Origin: Chloroflexota bacterium
Lineage (GTDB): Bacteria > Chloroflexota > UBA6077
NCBI GenBank assembly: GCA_021845945.1
Contig: JAJZRD010000005.1
Span: forward strand, 1 to 52,021
Length of the DNA stretch: 52,021 bases
Direction: 5' to 3'
The notes beneath the pieces were generated by a model. That model was given only the letters and a program-made list of their open reading frames with translations, was not told the origin of the DNA and did not search any database. Every line of letters starts with the position of its first letter. Position 1 is the first letter of the stretch. The translations under genes and the position numbers were made by a program. Below, one piece after another: positions 28,684-36,199 of the stretch.

Positions 28684-29490
28684 TTGGCCAGGAAGAGCCG
28701 GCAGCACGGCGGCGAGGGCGGGCCTTCTTCACTCTCCACTCACAGCCATGGCCGACCGACGCGGGTCGCGCTGAAGGGATCTCGGAGCGACGGCAGGGTG
28801 GTGCTGACGCCTCCCCGGCGCTGGCCCCTGCTGGTGGCCCTGGCTTCGGGATTCGGTGTGGCGCTCGGGGTAGTAACGATCGCACTCAGCCTGGTTTCCG
28901 TGAGGGCCCCCGTCGCTCCGGCTCGCCCCGTTGCCGCAGTCGGGGGCGCCCCCGCCACCCAGGGTGCGAACCAGCACTCGATTGGGAGCCCCAACGCCCC
29001 GGTGGTGGTCACCGAGTGGTCCGACTTCCAGTGCCCTGCCTGCCGCATCTACGCCCTCGGCCGGGACCCCCTTCTCGAGCAGCAGTATGCCGGCACCGGC
29101 CAGGTGCGCTTCGTCTACCGAAACTACGCCTTCCTGGGTTTCGAGTCGATCCTGGCCGCTGAAGCCGCCGAGACCGCTGCCGACCAGGGGAAGTACTGGG
29201 AGTACCGCAACCTGCTGTGGCAACGCCAGCGCGGGGAGAACCTGGGCACCTTCAAGCTGGAGAATCTGAAGGGCTTCGCCGCCGAGCTGGGGCTGGACCA
29301 GGCGAAATTCAACGCTGCCATGGACGGAGGGCTGCACCGGGCGGAGGTGCTGGCTGAGACTCAGGAGGGGCAGAAGCTGGGCGTCAATGCCACCCCCACC
29401 CTGTTCGTCAACGGGAGGAAGATGGTGGGGGTCCCCACCGTGGAGGCGATGAAGGCGGCCATCGAGGAGGAGCTGGCGAAGAAGCGATGA
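28684..29490 (+). CDS. Membrane-anchored DsbA-like thiol-disulfide oxidoreductase
   Basis: A 268-aa protein with a basic cytoplasmic N-terminus, one anchor helix (about residues 47-73) and an extracytoplasmic DsbA/thioredoxin-fold domain. The active site is CPAC (Cys117, Cys120) in VVVTEWSDFQCPACRIY, and the cis-proline loop is GVNATPTLFVNG. It introduces disulfides into exported proteins. TTG 28684 is proposed because AGGAGGG lies 10 bases upstream; a frame open from 28570 would add residues that look non-coding. The stop overlaps the VKOR-family ATG by 4 bases, so oxidant and re-oxidant are made together. Confidence 0.88.
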   Translation: MARKSRQHGGEGGPSSLSTHSHGRPTRVALKGSRSDGRVVLTPPRRWPLLVALASGFGVALGVVTIALSLVSVRAPVAPARPVAAVGGAPATQGANQHSIGSPNAPVVVTEWSDFQCPACRIYALGRDPLLEQQYAGTGQVRFVYRNYAFLGFESILAAEAAETAADQGKYWEYRNLLWQRQRGENLGTFKLENLKGFAAELGLDQAKFNAAMDGGLHRAEVLAETQEGQKLGVNATPTLFVNGRKMVGVPTVEAMKAAIEEELAKKR

Positions 29491-29948
29491 AGGCGGTGAG
29501 AAGGGACTGGATCGTACCGACGTTGGCCCTGCTGGGGCTGGCAGATGCCCTCTACCTGGCGGTGCTCCACTGGCAGGGGGAGGTGCCGCCCTGCCACGGC
29601 TACGCCGGCTGCGCCCAGGTCAACACCAGCCCCTACGCGGAGATCTTCGGTGTGCCGGTGGCTGCCCTGGGGGCGGCGCTGTACGCGACGGTGCTGGGGA
29701 TCGCGGTATGGCGGCCGCAGACCCGAGGGGTGGCTTTCGCCCAGACCACCCTTCTTCTCTACAGCCTGATCCTGGCCGGTGCGCTCTTCATGGCCTACCT
29801 CACAGCCATAGAAGCCTTCGTGCTGCAGGCCTACTGCTACTGGTGCCTCGGTTTGGCCACCATCAACCTTCTGCTACTGGTTCTGGTCAGCCGGGAGCTG
29901 TGGCTGATCGGCGGCCGGCCTGCCCGCTATCAGGTTGGGCGCGCCTAG
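29487..29948 (+). CDS. Vitamin K epoxide reductase (VKOR) family protein
   Basis: A 153-aa four-helix membrane protein. It has the loop cysteine pair Cys36 and Cys42 (PPCHGYAGC), the conserved Ser48 (VNTSPYAEIFGVP) and the quinone-side CxxC, CYWC (Cys117, Cys120). Bacterial VKOR replaces DsbB: it re-oxidises DsbA-like proteins and passes electrons to quinone. The 4-base ATGA overlap with the DsbA-like gene fits this partnership. Stand-alone length is normal. In this genome electrons would enter the same quinone pool served by the complex I operon downstream. Confidence 0.92.
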   Translation: MKAVRRDWIVPTLALLGLADALYLAVLHWQGEVPPCHGYAGCAQVNTSPYAEIFGVPVAALGAALYATVLGIAVWRPQTRGVAFAQTTLLLYSLILAGALFMAYLTAIEAFVLQAYCYWCLGLATINLLLLVLVSRELWLIGGRPARYQVGRA

Positions 29949-30065
29949 CCCACCTGCCCCCTGCCGGCACCGCAAGCCCGTCGTGTTCGCCGTGAAGCGG
30001 GCCCTCTCGACTGCCGGCCCCCGAGCCGGTATCATGCGCCAGACCGTTCCCGAAGGAGTCTCCCA

Positions 30066-31721
30066 CTGGAAAACCGCGCCCGCATCGCCAAGGCCGCCGG
30101 CATCATCATGCTGGGCAACATCCTCAGCCGCCTGCTGGGGTTGGTGAGGGTGCAGGTGATCACGGCCCTCTTCGGCGCCAAGATCGCCACCGACGTCTTC
30201 GTCGTCGCCTCCACGGTCCCCACCATGGTGTACGACCTGCTGATCAGCGGGGCCATCAGCGCCGCCCTGATCCCGGTCTTCACCGGCTACGCCGACGGCG
30301 AGGACAGGGAGGATCTGTCCCGCATCGTGAGCGCCGTGCTGAGCATGGCCGCGGCGGCCCTCGCCCTGGTGGTTGCCTGTCTGGTGGTCGCGGCTCCCTG
30401 GCTGGTGGAGATCCTGGGGGCGGGGTTCGACGAGGAGGCCCGGGCCCTCACCACCTACCTGGTCAGGCTGATGCTGCCCTCGGTTCTCTTTATGGGGATG
30501 GCGGGAGTTCTGGCGTCCACCCTCTACGCTCGCCAGCGCTTCACCCTTCCGGCCTTCTCGGTGGCCGTGTACAACGTTGGGATCATCCTGGGAGGGATAC
30601 TGTTCGCCGGCCGGCTCCAGGTTACCAGCCTGGCCGTCGGAGTGCTGCTGGGAGCGCTGCTCCAGCTGGCGATCCAGTGGCCGGGGCTGCGAGGCCTGAG
30701 GATCCGTCCGGCCATTGACCTGTCCCACCCCGGGGTCCGAACCATCCTGAAGCTGTACGCCCCGGTGGCCCTGGGGCTGATCGTCTCCAACCTGGGGGTG
30801 ATCATCGATCGGCACCTGGCCTCCCAGACGGGCGAGGGCAGCATCGCGGCCATGAACGTCGCCACCACCCTGGTCCAGTTCCCCCTGGGATTGGTGGCGA
30901 CGGCCGCCTCCTTCGCGGTGCTGCCGACGCTGTCCCGGCAGGCACAGGGCGACGGGGAGAAGGAGAGACGGGGCGACGGGGAGAACCCAGAACTCAGGAC
31001 CCACGACTTGTCCGCCGATCCCCGATCCCCGACCCCTGGCCCCCCAAGCGGGGCATACGCAGCCACGTTGCGCATGGGGATGAAGATGATCCTGCTGCTG
31101 ATCGTCCCGGCGGTCGTGGGGCTGGCGGTGCTGCGGGCTCCTGTCATCCAGCTGCTGTTCCAGCGGGGGGAGTTCGACCACAGTGCCACGGCCCTGACGG
31201 CCCTCGCCTTCCTGGGCTACTCCCCCGGCATCGCCTTCGCGGCGGTGGATCAGCTGCTGATCTTCGCCTTCTACGCCCGCAAGGATACCCGCACGCCGGT
31301 GGCGGTGGGGGTTATGGCGATCTTCGTCTACCTGGCCGTGGCCCTGACCTTGATCCGGCCCATAGGGATGCTGGGTCTCGTCCTGGCCAACGCCGCCCAG
31401 AACATCTCCCACGCCCTGGTGCTGCTGTGGCTGCTGAATCGGGTCGTTCGAGGGGCCGTGGATCGGGAGTTGGGGGTCTTCTTGCTGAGGGTGGTGGTCG
31501 CCGCGCTGGCCATGGGGCTCGCCTGCCAGCTTTTCCTGGCCGTTGCCCAGCCGTTGGCCTCCACAGGGCCTCAGATGGCGTTGCTGGTGGTGGCCGGAAC
31601 CGGCCTGGGGGCCGCCGTGTACGCCGTCTCCGTGACGTCGCTGCGGGTGCGGGAGGCGCGGGATATCTGGGGTTTGCTGTTGGGCCGCCTCCGGCGCTCT
31701 CGATCCCCAAAGGTGGCCTGA
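30066..31721 (+). CDS. murJ: Lipid II flippase MurJ/MviN, with low-complexity loop insert
   Basis: A MurJ-type polysaccharide-lipid flippase, 551 aa, with about 14 helices. Characteristic parts are GNILSRLLGLVRVQVITALF, a helix with DLLISGAISAALIPVF, and LASTLYARQRFTLPAF. It moves lipid II across the membrane for peptidoglycan synthesis. The start is proposed at CTG 30066: AAGGAG lies 7 bases before it and the translation ENRARIAKAAGIIM matches the family N-terminus. The first ATG, at 30108, has no SD and cuts into helix 1. Between VLPTLSRQ and ATLRMGMKM (about residues 294-333) there is an insert rich in Gly, Asp, Arg and Pro that looks like translated intergenic DNA. Confidence 0.88.
   Translation: MENRARIAKAAGIIMLGNILSRLLGLVRVQVITALFGAKIATDVFVVASTVPTMVYDLLISGAISAALIPVFTGYADGEDREDLSRIVSAVLSMAAAALALVVACLVVAAPWLVEILGAGFDEEARALTTYLVRLMLPSVLFMGMAGVLASTLYARQRFTLPAFSVAVYNVGIILGGILFAGRLQVTSLAVGVLLGALLQLAIQWPGLRGLRIRPAIDLSHPGVRTILKLYAPVALGLIVSNLGVIIDRHLASQTGEGSIAAMNVATTLVQFPLGLVATAASFAVLPTLSRQAQGDGEKERRGDGENPELRTHDLSADPRSPTPGPPSGAYAATLRMGMKMILLLIVPAVVGLAVLRAPVIQLLFQRGEFDHSATALTALAFLGYSPGIAFAAVDQLLIFAFYARKDTRTPVAVGVMAIFVYLAVALTLIRPIGMLGLVLANAAQNISHALVLLWLLNRVVRGAVDRELGVFLLRVVVAALAMGLACQLFLAVAQPLASTGPQMALLVVAGTGLGAAVYAVSVTSLRVREARDIWGLLLGRLRRSRSPKVA
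30943..31056 (+). repeat. In-frame low-complexity insert in murJ
   Basis: Two copies of GGGCGACGGGGAGA lie 22 bases apart. They are followed by a C-rich stretch with GATCCCCGATCCCCGACCCC. Reading stays open. It encodes about 38 hydrophilic residues in a loop. The base make-up differs from the neighbouring murJ sequence and resembles the G/C-run DNA found before gatC (49963-50033). Confidence 0.5.
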
Positions 31722-31784
31722 AGCCCGGCCCTTCTATCCTGTCTATCCCGCCCACTCTGTTTGTCTCGGTCCGGGGCCTCCCCT

Positions 31785-33050
31785 TTACACCCCCGGCAGC
31801 AGGGTTCGAAGGCCTATCCCAGTGGCCCTCCATGCTCCCGGCAGCTTCCTCAGACCCAGAGTGGTGCCGCCGATCCGGTAGTAGTAGCGAAGAGCGATGG
31901 TCTCCTTCAGCAGTCGGGCCCGGTAGCCGTCGAAGACGATGGGGCCGAAAGTGGCTATGGCGTCGGCGCGCCCCAGGGAGATGACGTCGCCCGTAGGCGC
32001 CGGCTCGAAATGGCGGTGGCGGCCGTAGCCCAGATCCGCGGCGACGTTGTCGGCCACGACCTCCGCCTGCTGGAGCGCCAGTTGGGCCGATGGGGGGGCG
32101 GGGCGGTCTGTGGCCGGCTCGACGACCAGGGAGCTATCCCCTACCAGGTAGACCTCCGGCCTGCCGGCCGATTCCAGGTACTCGTCTACCACCGCTCGTC
32201 CCCTGGATCCCACTTCGAGGCCCCACCGGGCCAGCTGCGGCGGAGCCTCTACCCCCCCAACCCAGATCAGGGTCCTGGTGGGTATGGTCTCGCCGGAGCC
32301 CAGCTGGACGAGGCCCGGCTCTGCCCTCACCACCGGTGCCCCGATCTTGATCTCCACCCCCTTTGCCGCGAGCTTTTCCCGGGCCATCCGGATGGGCCTG
32401 CGACCGAATCCGGCGAGGATGGTGTTGGATGCCTCCACCACCGTCAGCCGCACTTCCAGCATCGGTATCCGGTGCTTCTCCACCAGCTCCGGCAGCCAGT
32501 CCGCCAGCTCCCCGGCCATCTCCACGCCGGTGAACCCGCTGCCCCCCACCACGAAGGTCAGCAGCGCCCGACGTTCCTCCGGCGGCGCCGTCTCGGCGAG
32601 GGTGAAGGCCCTCCGGACCTGGGCGTGGATCGCCAGCGTTTCGCCGATGGACTTGAGGCCGAAGGAGTTCTGTCTGAGGCCCGGTATGCCGAAGAAGTCG
32701 GTCTCGCTCCCCAGGGCCAGCACCAGGTGGTCGTAGGGGATCTGCCTGCCGTCGATGGCGACCGAGCGCTGCTCCAGGTCGGCCCCCGCCACCTCGCCCT
32801 GCAGGAAGCCGATTCGCTTGCCTCTCAGCAGCCGTGAGAAGGGGACCGTGGCGTCGCGGGGGGTGATGCTGTTGGCCGCTACCTCGTGGAGCAGGATGAT
32901 GTGCTGGTGGTAGCCGTAGCGATCCACCAGCAGGATCTCCCAGTCGCTGCGCCGGAGGCGGGGGAGTCGCCTCTCCAGCTCCAGCGCCACGTTCAGGCCG
33001 CCGTACCCCCCGCCCAGGATGACGATGCGGTGACTCACAGGCCGATCCAT
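31785..33050 (-). CDS. ndh: Type II NADH:quinone oxidoreductase (NDH-2)-like flavoprotein
   Basis: A 421-aa two-dinucleotide-fold FAD protein. The FAD motif is IVILGGGYGGLNVALELE, the NADH motif FVVGGSGFTGVEMAGELADW, and the second FAD contact YLVGDSSLV followed by SAQLALQQAEVVADN. NDH-2 passes electrons from NADH to quinone without pumping and binds the membrane through an amphipathic C-terminus (LLKETIALRYYYRIGGTTLG). ATG 33050 directly follows the nuoN stop, so it belongs to the complex I operon. This pairs a proton-pumping and a non-pumping NADH dehydrogenase in one transcript. A related role, such as sulfide:quinone reductase, is less likely given the NDH-2 motifs. Confidence 0.87.
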   Translation of the reverse strand: MDRPVSHRIVILGGGYGGLNVALELERRLPRLRRSDWEILLVDRYGYHQHIILLHEVAANSITPRDATVPFSRLLRGKRIGFLQGEVAGADLEQRSVAIDGRQIPYDHLVLALGSETDFFGIPGLRQNSFGLKSIGETLAIHAQVRRAFTLAETAPPEERRALLTFVVGGSGFTGVEMAGELADWLPELVEKHRIPMLEVRLTVVEASNTILAGFGRRPIRMAREKLAAKGVEIKIGAPVVRAEPGLVQLGSGETIPTRTLIWVGGVEAPPQLARWGLEVGSRGRAVVDEYLESAGRPEVYLVGDSSLVVEPATDRPAPPSAQLALQQAEVVADNVAADLGYGRHRHFEPAPTGDVISLGRADAIATFGPIVFDGYRARLLKETIALRYYYRIGGTTLGLRKLPGAWRATGIGLRTLLPGV

Positions 33051-34493
33051 TCACCCCAGCCGCGCCACCGTCTCCTGGATCATTTGGATCATGGGGGTGG
33101 GGAACACTCCCAGCCAGAAGATCAGCAGCGTGAGGGCGACGAGGGCCAGAACCCCTGGAGAGGAGAGGGAGCGCCCGGCCGCGGCTGCCTCTTCCGCCGG
33201 CCGGTAGAACATGGTGGTGACTACCCGCAGGTAGTAGAAGAGGCCGATGGTGCTGGTTATCACCAGGGTAATGACCAGGACCCAGAGGGCCGGCGCCACC
33301 CCGGCGGCCAGCAGGTAGAACTTGCCTATGAAGCCCACCGTCAACGGTATGCCGGCCAGGGAGAGGAGCGACGCCGTGAAGACCATGGCCAGCCAGGGGC
33401 GGCGCCAGAAGAGCCCCCGGTAGTCCTCCATGTTCTCGGCCTCCTGGTCCGGACCCGACAGCAGGGTGACGACGCCGAAGGCCGCCAGGGAGGTGACGAA
33501 GTAGGCCACCAGGTAGAAGGCTACCGCCGTCGAGCCCAGAGCCCCGCCCGCCAGGAAGGCCACCAGCAGGTAGCCCATGTGGGCGATGGAGGAGTAGGCC
33601 AGGATCCGCTTCACGTTGTCCTGCAGGAGGGCCAGCAGGTTGCCGGCGGCCATGGAGGCGAAGGAAACCACGGCGATCATCACGAAGAGGGATCCGTAGC
33701 TCCTGATGTCCACCACGGTGAAGTAGCGCAGCAGGATGGCGAAGATCCCACCCTTGGAAAGGGTCGAGATGAAGGCGCTGACCGGGGCCGGGGCGCCCTG
33801 GTAGACGTCCGGTGCCCACATGTGGAAGGGCACCGCCGAAAGCTTGTAGCCTATGCCGATGAACAGCATCGCCGAGCCCGCCAGCACCAGCAGGTTGTTG
33901 GGGTTCCCTCCCGAGGCCTGGGTCGAGGCGATGCGGGGGAACTCCATGGTCCCCAGTTGGGAGTAGATCAGCGCCATCCCGAAGAGCAGGAAGGCGGCCG
34001 AGGCAGCCGACAGCACCAGGTACTTGATCCCCGCCTCGATGCTCTCGTCGATGGTGCGGGGGTAGGCGATCAAGCCGTAGAGGGAGACGCTGAGGATCTC
34101 CAGCCCCAGGAAGAAGGAGGCGAAGTGGCTGCTGGCTGCCAGCACCGAGGAGCCCAGGGTGGCCAGCAGCAGCAGCAGGTAGTACTCCTCGCGGTTGCCC
34201 GGCCGGTCTTTCAGGTAACCGTAGGAGAGTAGCACCACCGCGAAGCCCGCCGCGAAGAGCAGCCCCATGAAGAAGAGGGCGTAGCTGTCGACCAGGATAA
34301 GGGGGGTCACCTGCCGCCCCGGCGCGTAGAAGCGCACCGCGAAGAGGGCGGCGAAGGCTGCCGCCAGAGCTATCGCGGCCAGGCCCGCCGTCAGGGTGTG
34401 GTGGCGGTGGAAGGCTATCAGCAGCAGGAGGGCGACGATCGTCGCCGCCACCACCAGGAAGGGCAGGATGGCGATCAGGTCGGGAAGGGTCAT
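33051..34493 (-). CDS. nuoN: NADH-quinone oxidoreductase subunit N
   Basis: A 480-aa antiporter-like membrane subunit with about 14 helices. Conserved pieces are LGLEILSVSLYGLIAY (glutamate of the proton path), VPFHMWAPDVYQGAP and GGIFAILLRYF. It is one of three proton-channel subunits of complex I. The ATG overlaps the nuoM stop by 4 bases (ATGA at 34490-34493), and ndh follows without a gap. Confidence 0.95.
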   Translation of the reverse strand: MTLPDLIAILPFLVVAATIVALLLLIAFHRHHTLTAGLAAIALAAAFAALFAVRFYAPGRQVTPLILVDSYALFFMGLLFAAGFAVVLLSYGYLKDRPGNREEYYLLLLLATLGSSVLAASSHFASFFLGLEILSVSLYGLIAYPRTIDESIEAGIKYLVLSAASAAFLLFGMALIYSQLGTMEFPRIASTQASGGNPNNLLVLAGSAMLFIGIGYKLSAVPFHMWAPDVYQGAPAPVSAFISTLSKGGIFAILLRYFTVVDIRSYGSLFVMIAVVSFASMAAGNLLALLQDNVKRILAYSSIAHMGYLLVAFLAGGALGSTAVAFYLVAYFVTSLAAFGVVTLLSGPDQEAENMEDYRGLFWRRPWLAMVFTASLLSLAGIPLTVGFIGKFYLLAAGVAPALWVLVITLVITSTIGLFYYLRVVTTMFYRPAEEAAAAGRSLSSPGVLALVALTLLIFWLGVFPTPMIQMIQETVARLG

Positions 34494-36199
34494 CGGGTGC
34501 CTCCCACCGGAAGATCGCCTGTAGTAACGACTTTAGTCGTTCGTTCCTCAACGTCGGAGACTGCCGAGCTTGCTGCCACCGATCGCGCGCTGGCAAATCC
34601 ACTGGCCGGCCTTTCGGGCAGCAGGGAGGCGCCTGAAGCAACGACCTCAATCGTTCCAAGCAGCGAGGTACGAACGACTGAAGTCGTTACTACAACACTC
34701 TCTTCTTGAGGCACCTCCGCCCGGCCGGCGCCGGCATACCGCTGCAGGTTGTTCAGGCTCTGGCCGAAGGTGTTGAGCACCGGCTGCGGGTAGAGCCCCA
34801 ACCACACGATGGTCGCCACCATGATCCCCATGGTGACCCCCTCCCGCGTCGACAGGTCGGGCAGGTTCCACGCCGCCTCGTTGGGACCCTGGAAGGTGCG
34901 CTGGATGAACCACAGGGCGTAGATCACCGCGGCCACGATGCCGGCCGACGCCGCCACCGCCATGGCGATGTTGGCTCGGAAAGTCCCCACCAGCACCAGA
35001 AACTCCCCGACGAAGTTGCCCAGCCCCGGCAGCCCCAGGGCAGCCAGGGCAAACAGCAGGGTCACCCCGCTCATCCGAGGCACGGTGGCCCACAGCCCTC
35101 CCAGGCGGGTCATGTCGCGGGTGCCGGTCCGCTCCTGGAGCTGCCCGACCAGGATGAAGAGGGCGCCCGTGGTGATCCCGTGGGCGACCATGGTCATCAC
35201 CACCCCTTGGAGCGCCAGCTCGTTCCAGGCGAAGACCCCCAGCAGCACGAACCCCATGTGGCCGATGCTGGAGTAGGCGACCAGCCGCTTGAGGTCCTTC
35301 TGTCCGTAGGCCAGGAGGGCCCCGTAGAGGATCCCTACCACCGCCAGGGCCAGGGCGAAGGTGGCGAATCCAAAGGCGGCGCCGGGGAAGAGGGGCACCA
35401 CGAACCTGAGCAGGCCGTAGCCGCCCGTCTTGGACATCACCCCCGCGAGGATCACCGTGGCGGCCGTGGGGGATTGGGTGTAGGCGTCGGGCTGCCAGCT
35501 GTGGAAGGGCACCACCGGCAGCTTCACGGTGAAGGCGATGAAGAAGCCCAGCATCAGCCAGCTGGCCAGGGGCGCAGCCACCGGCGTTCCCAGCAGCTGC
35601 GAGTAATCGAAGGTGAAGGTCCCGGTGCTCTGGCCGTGGACGAAGACGAGCCCCAGGATGGCCAGCAGCATCAGCAGGCCACTCACCTGGGTGAAGATGA
35701 AGAACTTGACCGCCGCGTAGAAGCGTCGCTCGTAGCCCCAGTAGAAGAGAAAGTAGCTGGGGACCAGCATCATCTCCCAGAAGTAGTAGAAGAGAAACAG
35801 GTCGAGGGCGATGAACACGCCGGTGATGCCGAACAGCACCCACAGCAGGTTGAAGTGGAAGAAGCCGACCCGATCCTGGATCTCGTTCCAGGAAGCCACC
35901 ACCGACACCAGGCCGAGGAAGGCGGTGAGTCCCACCATCAGCAGGCTCAACCCGTCCATCGCCAGGTGGAAGCTGATGCCCGTTTGGGGTATCCAGGGCA
36001 CGTTCAGCTCTTCCAGCCAGGGGCCCTGGGGGGAGAGCCCCAGCTGGCCGGCGTGCACCCCGATGTAGATGACGATGGCCAGCTGGGCTGCCAGGGCCAG
36101 CAGGGAGACCCAGCGGGACCACCGGGGATCCCAGCGGCCGAGGAGCCACGCCAGGATGGCGCCCGCTGCCGGAGCGATGAGGAGCCAGATCAGTATCAT
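34490..36199 (-). CDS. nuoM: NADH-quinone oxidoreductase subunit M, with repeat-encoded C-terminal tail
   Basis: A 569-aa antiporter-like subunit. YYFWEMMLVPSYFLF carries the key glutamate; LPVVPFHSWQPDAYTQSPT and ILAGVMSKTGGYGLLRF are canonical. The ATG at 36199 overlaps the nuoL stop (ATGA). Ordinary NuoM sequence ends near LNNLQRYAGAG. The last 60 or so residues (from QEESVVVTTSVVRTS to ERTTKVVTTGDLPVGGTR) are the translation of a GTAG-type REP composite at 34521-34693. The reading frame and the 4-base overlap with nuoN are kept, so the insertion was tolerated. The tail is hydrophilic and should lie outside the membrane at the NuoM C-terminus. Effect on assembly is unknown. Confidence 0.93.
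   Translation of the reverse strand: MILIWLLIAPAAGAILAWLLGRWDPRWSRWVSLLALAAQLAIVIYIGVHAGQLGLSPQGPWLEELNVPWIPQTGISFHLAMDGLSLLMVGLTAFLGLVSVVASWNEIQDRVGFFHFNLLWVLFGITGVFIALDLFLFYYFWEMMLVPSYFLFYWGYERRFYAAVKFFIFTQVSGLLMLLAILGLVFVHGQSTGTFTFDYSQLLGTPVAAPLASWLMLGFFIAFTVKLPVVPFHSWQPDAYTQSPTAATVILAGVMSKTGGYGLLRFVVPLFPGAAFGFATFALALAVVGILYGALLAYGQKDLKRLVAYSSIGHMGFVLLGVFAWNELALQGVVMTMVAHGITTGALFILVGQLQERTGTRDMTRLGGLWATVPRMSGVTLLFALAALGLPGLGNFVGEFLVLVGTFRANIAMAVAASAGIVAAVIYALWFIQRTFQGPNEAAWNLPDLSTREGVTMGIMVATIVWLGLYPQPVLNTFGQSLNNLQRYAGAGRAEVPQEESVVVTTSVVRTSLLGTIEVVASGASLLPERPASGFASARSVAASSAVSDVEERTTKVVTTGDLPVGGTR
34521..34693. repeat. REP composite (GTAGTAACGAC class) inside nuoM
   Basis: The left end, 34521-34541, reads GTAGTAACGACTTTAGTCGT(T). 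The right part, about 34635-34693, contains AACGACCTCAATCGTT and ends AACGACTGAAGTCGTTACTA(C). Together they resemble one full copy plus a half copy of the element at 16074. All of it is read through as the end of nuoM. CGTTCCTCA follows the left arm. Confidence 0.75.
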
